DNA of 64,000 nt from Pirellula sp. SH-Sr6A (GTDB lineage Bacteria > Planctomycetota > Planctomycetia > Pirellulales > Pirellulaceae): the NCBI RefSeq assembly GCF_001610875.1, contig NZ_CP011272.1, forward strand, positions 4,383,988 to 4,447,987. Direction: 5' to 3'. A program made the position numbers and the translations under genes. The notes beneath the pieces were generated by a model. The model was not told the DNA's origin, searched no databases, and saw only the letters and a program-made list of their open reading frames with translations. Shown in pieces: positions 8,866 to 17,673 of this stretch; within the stretch, counting starts at the first letter, position 1; every line of letters starts with the position of its first letter.

Positions 8866-9954
8866 ATGGCCCCTCATCTTCGCATTCGACAGCAACGGCT
8901 TTTCCGGGAACTTCGTCATCAATCGATCGAGCGGCTGCTGATCACCTCCCCGTTCAATGTGACTTACCTAACGGGCTTCACCGGCGAGGACAGTTTCTTG
9001 TATGTCGAAGGAGAGACGCTGACGGTTTGGAGCGACGCTCGTTACGAGGAACAGATCGGTGAAGAATGCCCCGACTTGGCGTTGGAAATCCGGAAACCGA
9101 CCGAGCTTTTGGTCGATGCGATCCCCAGATGGCTGGGAAAGAAGAAAGTGCATGCCCTCCACGTAGAAACCGGCATGACCAGTTACGCGCAATGGGAGAG
9201 ACTGAGCCAGCAAATGGGGGCGCAGTCCCTGACGCCTTGTAACGGGATCGTAGAACGATTGCGAGAATGCAAAGATGATGTGGAGCTTGCTGCGATCGAG
9301 CGAGCGATCCAAATCGCCGAAAGAGCGTTCCTCGCGATGCGGTCGATGCTCGCCGATGATTGGACGGAGAAGAAAGTAGCCGATACTCTCGAAACCAATA
9401 TCCGCCAACTCGGCGGAACAACGAGCGCCTTCAAATCCATCGTGGGGGTGGGACCGCGAGCAGCATTGCCGCACGGCCGCCCCTCCTCCAAAACCATTTC
9501 CGAGGACCCCTTCGTACTCGTAGATTGGGGGGCCAAAGAAGATCTCTATTTAAGCGACATCACACGTGTCATTCTGACAGGCAAACCTAGCTCCAAGCTC
9601 CAAAAAGTTTATCAGACGGTATTGCATGCGCAGATGGCGGCTATCCATGCGATCCGACCTGGAGTATTGATGAGCGAGATCGATGCAATTGCCCGTGGGG
9701 TGATCGAGCAAGCGGGGTTTGGAAAGAGGTTCACGCACTCGCTTGGGCATGGATTCGGATTGCAGATCCACGAAACCGTGAGGTTGGCTCGCGGGCAAGA
9801 TCGGCCGTTGGAACCGAACATGGTCGTGACGGTCGAGCCGGGTATCTATTTACCGGGGGTGCTCGGAGTACGTATCGAAGACGATATTCTCGTCACAAAG
9901 GACGGGCATCGTGTCCTTTCTCATCTACCCAAAGAGTGGGACGAAATTGCTTAA
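8866..9954 (+). CDS. M24 family Xaa-Pro aminopeptidase
   Basis: 362 residues, cytosolic. The N-terminal creatinase-like domain (about 1-130, with LLITSPFNVTYLTGFTG) is followed by the M24 'pita-bread' domain. All five dinuclear metal ligands are recognisable: Asp in VDWGA, Asp in SDITR, His in HSLGHGFGL, Glu in VEPGIY and Glu in RIEDD. The family removes N-terminal residues preceding proline and is often annotated PepP/PepQ/YpdF. The neighbouring divergent reductase leaves about 220 bp for both promoters. Confidence 0.93.
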   Translation: MAPHLRIRQQRLFRELRHQSIERLLITSPFNVTYLTGFTGEDSFLYVEGETLTVWSDARYEEQIGEECPDLALEIRKPTELLVDAIPRWLGKKKVHALHVETGMTSYAQWERLSQQMGAQSLTPCNGIVERLRECKDDVELAAIERAIQIAERAFLAMRSMLADDWTEKKVADTLETNIRQLGGTTSAFKSIVGVGPRAALPHGRPSSKTISEDPFVLVDWGAKEDLYLSDITRVILTGKPSSKLQKVYQTVLHAQMAAIHAIRPGVLMSEIDAIARGVIEQAGFGKRFTHSLGHGFGLQIHETVRLARGQDRPLEPNMVVTVEPGIYLPGVLGVRIEDDILVTKDGHRVLSHLPKEWDEIA

Positions 9955-9999
9955 TGGAATCGCTCACACTTATTATTCGTCCCCGCCAGGAAGGCTCTC

Positions 10000-11754
10000 A
10001 TGAGCAACCCTTGTAAGGAGTCAACGTCGCAGCAGCCGCCTCCTTGGCTTCCCATCGTTTTGATGGGACTCGGTGCTGGCTTCTATTGGTTAGGCCTCCC
10101 TCCGCTAAAGCAACCATGGGCAGGTTTCCTGGCTGCATTCTTTTTCGCGGCAGCCATCTACGCTCCTTGCAGTTGGAAACGTTCGACTTTGTTCGGCGTC
10201 TATGGAGTGGGATGCTTGTTATGGTTGGGATTGCTGCAGGGCATTCGATTGGCCTATTGGCCTCTTTATGGTGGGTGGATTGCGTTGAGTTTGTACGTCG
10301 CCATTTATCTACCTGCATACATGGTGATTGGACGCTCGCTGCGAATGACTTTTTGCGTACCCTTTCCGATCGCGTGCGCAGTGAGTTGGACGGGCTTGGA
10401 GCTGATCCGTTCCTACGTAGCGACTGGTTTTTCCGCTTGCATGCTCGGCCATTCGCAAACTCCGTGGCCACCCATGCTCGACATCGCAGCCCACTTCGGC
10501 ATGTTTGGCGTAAGCTTTTTTGTGATGCTATCCGGTGCATCGATTTGTTTTTTTCTCGCGAAGTTCCTCGAGCGAAATTGCGAGGATCGGCCATCGAGTT
10601 CCAAGTGGGAACGTTTTGGTGCAGCCGTTGCTGCAACCGTGTGTTTGGTGTGGGTTGCAGGGTCGATCGTCAATTTCCTTCGTTATGAACGTTTTTTAGC
10701 AGAGCATGAGCCAATCAAGCCGCTCGGGCGGGTACTGCTAGTGCAAGGAAATATGCCGACGATGTTCGAATCGGACCCTGAAGGATTGCGGGTCTCTTGG
10801 TCGGAATACGCGAGACAATCAAGACGATCGGTATCGGACGAACGGGAGCAACGCATCGACGCAGTCTTATGGCCAGAGAGTGCGTTCGACGATGGCGTTC
10901 CATTGCCAGGGTGGTTTGACTGGGATGGTGCAAGCGACTTTCCTCCCGAGTGGCCGAACGAACCTGCAGAGCTGGTCTCCGTGATCGAACGTCGATTGCG
11001 TGAGAAGTGGGCTCGATTGACCCCGGACGCTCCTTTCCCAATAACCTACCTCGTCGGGTCAGGGGTTCTTCGGTTGTCGGACCAACGGTTGCGGCGGTAC
11101 AACGCGGCCTTGTGGATCCAACCGCCGATGGCGACCGACGCTACCCCCAAGGTGGAATATTACAGCAAACGTCATTTGGTCATGTTTGGTGAGTATATTC
11201 CTTTCGCCGATTGGTTCCCCGGGTTAATGGCATCCTTTGGGCTTGGGGCATTGGACTCGGGCGATCGCTTTGTTGCATGGAGTCTTCCCTCGGGGGCCAT
11301 TTTGGCTCCGAGTGTCTGCTTTGAAGACGTCGTGCCCCAGTTGGTACATCGGCAAGTATTGGAATTAAGCAGGCAAGGACAAACTCCGGATCTCCTAGTC
11401 AATATCACCAACGACGCTTGGTTTCGCGGCTCTAGCTTGTTGGATCACCATTTAAATAACGCGATCGGGTGTGCGGTGGAGACTCGCAGGCCGATGCTGG
11501 TTGCCGCGAACTCTGGAATTTCCGCGTGGATCGATGGCAGTGGACGCATCGTTCGTTCGCTCAAACGTTTCGAGGAAGGTACCATCTTGGCAGAGCCTAT
11601 CCCGGATGCGCGTTGGGGGCTTTGGCAACGCGTGGGGGATCTGCCTGCTCGGGCGATTGCCTTCATCTCGATGTTTCCACTCTTCCGTTCGATCATTCGG
11701 TTTTTCTATCTTCGTTTCCTCACCAGAGTGCGACGACGGAGCCCAGCAATATGA
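10000..11754 (+). CDS. lnt: apolipoprotein N-acyltransferase-like protein
   Basis: 584 residues. The N-terminal half has about six membrane helices (from about 17 to 225). It is followed by a nitrilase-type carbon-nitrogen hydrolase domain with the catalytic triad Glu293 (LWPESAFD), Lys390 (YYSKRHLVMFGEYIPF) and Cys440 (PSVCFED). NITNDAWF is another Lnt signature, and a final membrane segment lies near 540-575. It would transfer a third acyl chain to the N-terminal Cys of lipoproteins at the inner membrane. The segment at about 297-330, with DGASDFPPEWPNEPAE, looks like a lineage insertion. The ATG of deoA overlaps its stop (ATGA at 11751-11754). Confidence 0.9.
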   Translation: MSNPCKESTSQQPPPWLPIVLMGLGAGFYWLGLPPLKQPWAGFLAAFFFAAAIYAPCSWKRSTLFGVYGVGCLLWLGLLQGIRLAYWPLYGGWIALSLYVAIYLPAYMVIGRSLRMTFCVPFPIACAVSWTGLELIRSYVATGFSACMLGHSQTPWPPMLDIAAHFGMFGVSFFVMLSGASICFFLAKFLERNCEDRPSSSKWERFGAAVAATVCLVWVAGSIVNFLRYERFLAEHEPIKPLGRVLLVQGNMPTMFESDPEGLRVSWSEYARQSRRSVSDEREQRIDAVLWPESAFDDGVPLPGWFDWDGASDFPPEWPNEPAELVSVIERRLREKWARLTPDAPFPITYLVGSGVLRLSDQRLRRYNAALWIQPPMATDATPKVEYYSKRHLVMFGEYIPFADWFPGLMASFGLGALDSGDRFVAWSLPSGAILAPSVCFEDVVPQLVHRQVLELSRQGQTPDLLVNITNDAWFRGSSLLDHHLNNAIGCAVETRRPMLVAANSGISAWIDGSGRIVRSLKRFEEGTILAEPIPDARWGLWQRVGDLPARAIAFISMFPLFRSIIRFFYLRFLTRVRRRSPAI

Positions 11755-13037
11755 TCCCAGCTAAATTGATCGCCAAAAAGCGAGATGGTCACGAGTTGTC
11801 CACCGAGGAAATTCGGGATGTGATCGTCGCGTACGCGAAGGGAGATTTGCCTGAGTACCAGATGGCGGCCCTAGCTATGGCGATTTATCTACGAGGAATG
11901 ACCGACCGAGAAATCATCGATCTCACCATGGCAATGGTGGCGTCGGGAGATACGCTTGCACCGATTGGCTCGACCCCTCGAGTGGACAAGCACTCCACGG
12001 GAGGATTGGGGGATAAGACTTCATTGATCATAGCGCCCATGCTAGCCTGTTTGGGATTCCATGTCCCGATGGTCAGCGGACGCGGTTTGGGTATCACCGG
12101 AGGAACGCTTGATAAGCTTGAGGCAATACCGGGATATCGAACCGATCTCAATGAAAACGAGATTGCCAAACAGCTTGAGAATGTTGGGTGCACGATCACC
12201 GGTGCAACGGATCGTCTCGTTCCAGCAGACCGCAAACTTTATGCTCTTCGCGATGTGACCGCGACTGTTCCGTCCATTCCATTGATTACGGCGAGCATCA
12301 TGTCAAAGAAGATCGCCGAGTCTCTCCACGGTCTTGTGCTCGACGTTAAGTTCGGGAGCGGAAGTTTTCAGCGCGATGCATCGCAGGCTCGCGTATTGAA
12401 GTCGAAGTTGCAGAGGATTGGCGAGTTGGCTGGGGTCAAGACGTTTGCACTTCTTTCAGACATGACCCAACCTTTGGGGGAAATGATTGGAAACGCATGC
12501 GAGGTGCTGGAGGCTATCGAAGTGTTGCAAGGCAGGGGGAGTTCTTCGGTTCGAAGTCTCTCGATCGAGCTATCGGCACGACTGCTGACTTGTCTCAATC
12601 CCTCGTGTGATTTGGCAATTCAGAGGCATCGGCTGACCGGTTTGCTGGAGTCGGGTGAAGCGTTCGCGAAATTCGAACAGATGGTTGTAGCGCAAGGAGG
12701 GGATTGGAAACGTATGGCTCCGCTGGAGAAAGAGAATCCGGTCCTTGCATCCCCTTCGATGCGAGGAGTTTTGACGGAAATGGATTGCCTTGCAATCGGC
12801 TATGGGATGATCGATTTGGGAGGAGGAAGAGCGAAAAAGGAAGATGTGGTCAAGCCAGGAGTTGGAATTCGATGGCTGACACCCCTCGGCACGGTCGTCA
12901 CGCCTGGTCAAACCCTCGCGGTCATCTATTCCAATGACCGCATGGAAGCGTCCGCGGTAGGGGAAGCGATCAAAAAGGGATTAAAATTCGATTCCCGAAG
13001 CACGCGAGAATTTCCGCCTCTTTGGGATGCGAACTGA
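11751..13037 (+). CDS. deoA: thymidine/pyrimidine-nucleoside phosphorylase
   Basis: 428 residues. The start MIPAKLIAKKRDGHELSTEE is the typical N-terminus of this family. Signature stretches include DKHSTGGLGDKTSLI (phosphate and substrate site), MVSGRGLGITGGTLDKLE and VTATVPSIPLITASIMSKK. It reversibly phosphorolyses thymidine or uridine to base and deoxyribose/ribose-1-phosphate in nucleoside salvage. Length is normal (430-440). It is translationally coupled to lnt (ATGA overlap). The longer in-frame ORF start at 11469 lies inside lnt and is rejected. Confidence 0.95.
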   Translation: MIPAKLIAKKRDGHELSTEEIRDVIVAYAKGDLPEYQMAALAMAIYLRGMTDREIIDLTMAMVASGDTLAPIGSTPRVDKHSTGGLGDKTSLIIAPMLACLGFHVPMVSGRGLGITGGTLDKLEAIPGYRTDLNENEIAKQLENVGCTITGATDRLVPADRKLYALRDVTATVPSIPLITASIMSKKIAESLHGLVLDVKFGSGSFQRDASQARVLKSKLQRIGELAGVKTFALLSDMTQPLGEMIGNACEVLEAIEVLQGRGSSSVRSLSIELSARLLTCLNPSCDLAIQRHRLTGLLESGEAFAKFEQMVVAQGGDWKRMAPLEKENPVLASPSMRGVLTEMDCLAIGYGMIDLGGGRAKKEDVVKPGVGIRWLTPLGTVVTPGQTLAVIYSNDRMEASAVGEAIKKGLKFDSRSTREFPPLWDAN

Positions 13038-13049
13038 GCCAATCAAGCC

Positions 13050-13772
13050 ATGCGAAACGACGAATGTGAACGAACGATCGAAGTAGACTATCAAACCCTG
13101 GATGCCAACATTGTGGTGGCGGAACGGATGGTTGGCGCCATGGTTTGGGCGGTGCTCGTGGCGGCTGGATTGATCAGTTGGTTATTGATTGCGTTTCTGG
13201 TCTTGGACGGTATGGGCAGGAAGTCCTTGCTATGCGGATTGGGAATCGGTCTTTGTCTTGCAGGACTCGGAATTCTCTTCTGGTTCGATCCGTTGTGGAA
13301 GCATCGCACGACCCGTTGGCGCGAAACGGACGGGGGTTTTGAGCTGAAACGTGGTTATGTCTGGTGGCACCATATATTCGTCCCAAGAGAGCGGATCCAA
13401 CACACGGACGTCGTACAAGGCCCCATCCTGCGCCGCTTTGAAATGGCGACCTTGGTTATCAACACAGCTGGTACTCACGAGTACTCGATCAGCGTTGAAG
13501 GTTTGCCGTTGCATCAGGCGGAGTCGCTCCGGTCTTCGCTATTGCCTCGGCGGGAGATCCCATCGATCGTCGCAGAAGTTCCACAATCGGTGATACCCAA
13601 CCCTCAACCGGTTTCGCACGAATGCCCGAGCGAACCCTCGAACGCACCCCAGGCGATCGAGTCCAGCGTGCCTTCTGCGCCTTTGGAACCCACGGTGGAA
13701 TCTTCTGTGGAACCCACTGTGAAAACCACCGTGAAACCCAATCGATTGGGACCCACACATGAACCAAGCTAA
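13050..13772 (+). CDS. bacterial PH-domain (DUF304) membrane protein, YdbS-like
   Basis: 240 residues. Two membrane helices (about 30-55 and 62-80) are followed by a bPH2 domain (about 85-165) with the FVPRERIQHTDVVQGPILRRF motif. A long low-complexity tail is rich in Pro, Ser, Glu and Val-Thr pairs (for example VESSVEPTVKTTVKP). The YdbS/YdbT pair is a known architecture, in which this is the shorter partner. The gene overlaps the next one by 14 bp, supporting a joint complex in the inner membrane. Biological role of these families remains largely undefined. Confidence 0.85.
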   Translation: MRNDECERTIEVDYQTLDANIVVAERMVGAMVWAVLVAAGLISWLLIAFLVLDGMGRKSLLCGLGIGLCLAGLGILFWFDPLWKHRTTRWRETDGGFELKRGYVWWHHIFVPRERIQHTDVVQGPILRRFEMATLVINTAGTHEYSISVEGLPLHQAESLRSSLLPRREIPSIVAEVPQSVIPNPQPVSHECPSEPSNAPQAIESSVPSAPLEPTVESSVEPTVKTTVKPNRLGPTHEPS

Positions 13773-15432
13773 TTCGGCGATGGAATCTTCAGAGAGGCGA
13801 TCGCTCCATCCTCTTTCGCTCCTGTTCGATGTTGGAAGCCGAATCCGAGAGAATCTAGTTCCTGCTCTGTTTGCGGGTTTTTCTGTTGCGACCGGTGGGA
13901 TGATCGGTTTGTATGTCGGATGTACGATCTTTGCGATCGCAATCGGCTTTTCGATTGCTCGCTACTTCACTTACCGGTACACGCTGACAGACAGCGAACT
14001 GCAAATTGATTACGGAATATTATTTCGTACCCATCGATCCATTCCGGTCGACCGAATTCAGAATATTGACTCGGTCCAAAATCTTTTCCATCGATTGTTC
14101 CATGTTGCCGAAGTGAAAATCGAAACGGCTTCGGGGAGCGAGCCAGAAGCGGTCATGAGGGTCCTCGGTTTGGAGGAGATCGATCGGCTGCGCGAAAGGT
14201 TGTTAACCCACGCAGAGCCATACAGGAAAGCAAGTGGTGCTCCATCCGCCGTTTCCAACGTCGATGGAAGTTTTGAAGAAAAGAATGCCTCTCTCCCTCA
14301 AGCTGACGAATCCGTTCGTTTGACTCCCGCTTTGCCCTCCGAGATGTTGGTCCTGGAGCTCCCGTTGCGAGTTTTGCTTCAGGCCGGACTACTGAGCAAT
14401 CGCGGGCAGGTTTTGGCTGCTGTTTTGATCGGCTACTTAATTCAATCCAATTCGTTTTCAGGAGACTGGTGGACGGGCAAAGTGAGCTCGGAGCAGAGAG
14501 CGTACTGGCGGAATCGCATTCGGGATTTATGGTCCAGCGCCGTACAGCAATCCGAGTCGCTTGGTTTTGGGATCGGTTTCTGGCGAAGCGCTGTATTGCT
14601 GGTGATCGTTCTGTTGCTTCTCTTGCTCCTTTTTCGACTCTTCGGGATGGCGTGGTACGTTTTGAAGTTTTCGGGTTATAGACTGACGAGTCGGGGAGAT
14701 GAGCTACATGTTCAGTGCGGCCTTTTGACACGAGTTTCTGCGACGGTTCCAAGGCGTCGCATTCAAGTCATTTCGGTGCACCGAGGTTGGATTGCGCGCA
14801 TTTGCGGACTCGCTTCGATTCGACTCGAGACCTCAGGGGGAGGGATGGGAAGTGATGCGGAGGACGCTTCGCAGACCATTGGCCGGAGGTGGTTTGTCCC
14901 CATTTTGAATGACTCCGATTTGAACCGAGTATTGCGATCCATCGATCCTGAGCTGAGTTGGGACTTGTCCGCAATCGATTGGGTGCCGCTCGCTCGTAAT
15001 GCAGGTTGGCGGATGATCCGAGCCATTTGGATCACGACAGCACTACTGCTGGCTGTCGTCGGGGTGATTGCATGGTTCCTCGATTGGCGATGGATGGCCT
15101 GGGGGGGATCGATTGCTGCAGTATTCTTGGTGACGGGAACGATGCTCGCGCGGCAGCGAGCGAGGAGCCGGAAGTTTGCGCGAAGGGGCAAGTTCTTTTT
15201 GCTTCGTGGTGGTTTGTTACTCCAGAAGACCTCCATTGGGTTCCAAGAGAAGATTCAGTCGGTATCGCTGCGAGAATCGCCGTTCGATCGGCGTTGGAAC
15301 ATGGCGTCCATTGCGATCGACACAGCGGGTGCGGGGATTGCGGATCACGAACTCCGGATCGAATACCTCGATGCCCAGGATGCGCGGCGGGAGTACGGAA
15401 TGTTAAGGAATTTGCCAGTTTCCCATGCATGA
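13759..15432 (+). CDS. multi-PH-domain membrane protein, YdbT-like
   Basis: 557 residues with three bacterial PH (bPH2/DUF304) units, each preceded by hydrophobic helices. Helix pairs lie near 29-70, 200-235 with 275-300, and 410-450. Repeated PH signatures are visible: RTHRSIPVDRIQNIDSVQNL, SATVPRRRIQVISVHRGWI and QKTSIGFQEKIQSVSLRESP. This matches YdbT, the long partner of YdbS. The 14-bp overlap with the preceding YdbS-like gene indicates a membrane complex. The 3' end abuts a repeat-rich intergenic region. Confidence 0.88.
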   Translation: MNQANSAMESSERRSLHPLSLLFDVGSRIRENLVPALFAGFSVATGGMIGLYVGCTIFAIAIGFSIARYFTYRYTLTDSELQIDYGILFRTHRSIPVDRIQNIDSVQNLFHRLFHVAEVKIETASGSEPEAVMRVLGLEEIDRLRERLLTHAEPYRKASGAPSAVSNVDGSFEEKNASLPQADESVRLTPALPSEMLVLELPLRVLLQAGLLSNRGQVLAAVLIGYLIQSNSFSGDWWTGKVSSEQRAYWRNRIRDLWSSAVQQSESLGFGIGFWRSAVLLVIVLLLLLLLFRLFGMAWYVLKFSGYRLTSRGDELHVQCGLLTRVSATVPRRRIQVISVHRGWIARICGLASIRLETSGGGMGSDAEDASQTIGRRWFVPILNDSDLNRVLRSIDPELSWDLSAIDWVPLARNAGWRMIRAIWITTALLLAVVGVIAWFLDWRWMAWGGSIAAVFLVTGTMLARQRARSRKFARRGKFFLLRGGLLLQKTSIGFQEKIQSVSLRESPFDRRWNMASIAIDTAGAGIADHELRIEYLDAQDARREYGMLRNLPVSHA

Positions 15433-16037
15433 GATTGCGAACAGCGCGATGGCAGTCGAAATCGCCTGCGTGTTGTAGCAAAGCCAACGTGCCCGTTGAC
15501 GTCCTTGAGTATCGCTTCGCGAAAGTTCCCTTTTGTGTGAATGGCTGAAGCTTGGTGAAAACACCTCAATAGAACACCTCAATAGGATGCACCCACCTTT
15601 TGGGGGGCGGGAGTTTTCTCGCAAAGGCGCCAAGACGCAACGAAACGTTCCCGAAAGCAGGCACCCATCTTTTGGAGCGTTCCCGAAAGCAGGCACCCAT
15701 CTTTTGGAGGGGACGGAGGGGGGACCACCAAATCCGAGGCACCCACTCATCAAATAGCAGGCACCCACCTTTTGATAGCAGGCACCCATCTTTTGGACGG
15801 AGGGGGGAGCATGGGCTTTGAAATGGAAGTGGGGGCGGAAGTGGCCTGGGGGGCTGGAATTCGGAGGGGTTGGGCTCGGATGGGCGCAGCGGCGAACCGG
15901 ACCCGAGAATGCAGGAGGGCGAAGAGAGGGAGATGGGAGAGCGGGAGACTGGAGAGCGGACGTTCTGGCTCAGGCTCTAAGGTGGGGAACCGGAGCTAGA
16001 GGTGCCACTTGCTCCTTGCCAGTTGCTGCGATGCCCG
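15433..16037. repeat. repeat-rich intergenic region with GGCACCCA(C/T)CTTTTGG-type elements
   Basis: No convincing gene lies in these 605 bp. It holds at least six copies of a degenerate element with core GGCACCCAYCTTTTGG: near 15589, 15660, 15692, 15742 (truncated), 15764 and 15780. Most are in the same orientation, and several are preceded by AGCA and followed by a G-run. Two of the copies are part of a perfect 32-bp tandem duplication. The same element recurs at about 17443 and 20335, so it is dispersed around the transposase genes. The 3' half (15800-16000) is G-rich and A/G-biased, without a motif I recognise. Confidence 0.8.
15646..15709 (+). repeat. perfect 32-bp tandem duplication
   Basis: Two identical consecutive 32-bp units (15646-15677 and 15678-15709). 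Each starts CGTTCCCGAAAGCAGG and contains the dispersed core GCACCCATCTTTTGGAG. The duplication is exact, which suggests a recent event, and lies within the repeat-rich region upstream of the REP-type transposase gene. Confidence 0.9.
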
Positions 16038-17195
16038 CTAGGCGAAGCAAGCGGCAGCTTGGCGCTGGCCGCGACTCCAGCGTTTGTGGGTCCGCTCCGC
16101 GTCGGCGATCATCGCCTTGGGATTCCCACTACAACGGCTTGTCCCAAAGTACTTGGTGTAGTTCCACACCAAGTCGCACCACATGCTCGGTTCCACTCCC
16201 AAGCCGGTAAACAAGGGCTCTAAGGATTCAGGAACCGGACACACGCTCCCTGGCGGATGATCCTGCTGCTTAGCTGTCCATTGCAACAACTTCACATAGT
16301 CCTCCAGGTTCATCGTCAAGAACCCTCGGTTGCTGGCGCGCAGACCATTGGTGCTGGCCTGCGGATCAAACGCGTCCACTTCGGGGGCGAGCGTCAAAGG
16401 GGCCAACCAGGCGTCTCGGGGGACCAGTGGACGGGGGCCAGTCTGCTTACGAGCCTTCTTCTGCTCCTCGAGCGTCATCTTGGTCCTCCTCGCGATCGAT
16501 TCCTCCCGGGACAAGGGAATACGATCCAGAGCCGAGGATTCGATCATCGCTCCCTTGGCAGCCTCGATTCGATCGAATACCGACGTGTGCATCGAGAGTT
16601 CGATTGTTGCGGCCAGGTTCGCGCGCAAGACATTGAGATCCACATACATGGCGCAGGCCAGCAAACCCGCTTCATCGAGTAGCCGCTTCGCTTTGAATCG
16701 GCCATCCCAGAAGCAGCCACTGCATTCATCTTCTGCATTGGCTCGCCTGGCGATGACTTCTGCGAGAGAACGCATGAACCAAGAGATATCGGAGAGTCGG
16801 CTGCGATACTCTTGGATCTTCTCGGGATTGGCTACAGCGCTTCGGACATCCTCCTCGTTGGGCTCGGCCAAGACATCGAGGATTCGGGTGCCTGGAAAGA
16901 GTCTTAGCCAGCGGGTGGCGACTTCTACGTCGGACCAAGTCTTCACGACATCGGGGCGATTGCGGAGGATGACATGGAGGTGATTGGATAGGACGGCATA
17001 TTGGAGAACGTCGATACCGAAGACAGAGGCCAGGGACTCCAGGCGCTGGCGAATCCATTCTCTGCGGTGGGTGTAGTCTTTCTGGGTGAGCTGATCGAAG
17101 CCAGTAAGAAAGGCACGACGGACACAGCGATGGTAGCAATGAACAAGGCAAATTTCGTCGCTGACGAACTGCTCACAGCGGAGCGTGCTGGACAT
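16038..17195 (-). CDS. REP-associated/IS200-like (Y1/HUH) transposase-family protein
   Basis: 385 residues. The HUH motif is in YAVLSNHLHVIL, and the family segment SDISWFMRSLAEVIARRANA followed by CFWDGRFKAKRLLDEAGLL matches the large transposase family common in planctomycetes and related to RAYTs. The C-terminal ~150 residues are an extra domain seen in that family. The start at 17195 (MSSTLRCEQF) is chosen because GGAGAG lies 7 nt upstream. It is flanked on both sides by the GGCACCCAC repeat family, the arrangement expected if the protein mobilises or maintains them. I could not place the catalytic Tyr with certainty, so activity is unproven. Confidence 0.82.
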   Translation of the reverse strand: MSSTLRCEQFVSDEICLVHCYHRCVRRAFLTGFDQLTQKDYTHRREWIRQRLESLASVFGIDVLQYAVLSNHLHVILRNRPDVVKTWSDVEVATRWLRLFPGTRILDVLAEPNEEDVRSAVANPEKIQEYRSRLSDISWFMRSLAEVIARRANAEDECSGCFWDGRFKAKRLLDEAGLLACAMYVDLNVLRANLAATIELSMHTSVFDRIEAAKGAMIESSALDRIPLSREESIARRTKMTLEEQKKARKQTGPRPLVPRDAWLAPLTLAPEVDAFDPQASTNGLRASNRGFLTMNLEDYVKLLQWTAKQQDHPPGSVCPVPESLEPLFTGLGVEPSMWCDLVWNYTKYFGTSRCSGNPKAMIADAERTHKRWSRGQRQAAACFA

Positions 17196-17494
17196 GGTGG
17201 ATCTCTCCAAGAAGTTCGGGGTGTAGATCCCATCACCTTATGGGATTGAGGGAGGGGATGCAACCAAATAGGTGAACTTTTTGGAGAGGGGTAAATAAGA
17301 GGCACCCACGAATGGCAATCGCCACCCAGGTTCATAGATCTCATCACACCCACCTTCTTCGACAAGAGATCGCATAACACCCACCTTCTTCGACTACGAT
17401 CGAGAGCATGAGCAATAAGAGGCATGACCATCCAATAAGAGGCACCCACCTTTTGGGGGGTAGTTGGTGACTCCCATTCGATAGGTCGCACCCA
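17196..17494. repeat. repeat-containing intergenic region between transposase genes
   Basis: This stretch lies between the REP-type transposase gene and the IS4 element. It contains further degenerate copies of the dispersed element: AGGCACCCACGAATGGCA near 17302, ACACCCACCTTCTTCGAC twice (about 17347 and 17377), AGGCACCCACCTTTTGGGGG near 17443, and CGCACCCACGAATGGCAC at 17487. No coding potential recognised. Confidence 0.7.
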
Positions 17495-17626
17495 CGAATG
17501 GCACTGTAATCTCCAATGATCGCGCAGTTCCCCCTAGCGACAGAGCGGGAATTTTCTTTAGAATCTCGCTCGCCTTGAAGATTGTTCTGGCTATGAACCC
17601 ATTTTCTTGGCTATGATTTTGATCGT

Positions 17627-17666
17627 CCCTCCTTGGTTAAGTTGCCTAAACATAAACCAAGGAGGG
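17627..17666 (+). promoter_or_regulatory. hairpin sequestering the IS4 transposase ribosome-binding site
   Basis: Perfect 12-bp inverted repeat CCCTCCTTGGTT (17627-17638) and AACCAAGGAGGG (17655-17666) with a 16-nt loop. The right arm contains the GGAGGG Shine-Dalgarno that lies 7 nt before the TTG start at 17674. In transcripts entering from outside, this stem would hide the ribosome-binding site, as known for IS10/IS50-type elements. A native promoter inside the loop or arm would avoid it. Confidence 0.7.
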
Positions 17667-17673
17667 TTTTGTT

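Noticed and set aside
15580-15800. Possible CRISPR array in the GGCACCCAC repeats
   Set aside because: Copies are irregularly spaced, degenerate and sometimes directly tandem, spacers are absent, and no cas gene is near.
17484-17511. Target-site duplication at the IS4 borders
   Set aside because: GCACCCA occurs next to both ends but is offset by two bases and belongs to the dispersed repeat family, so it cannot be claimed as a duplication.
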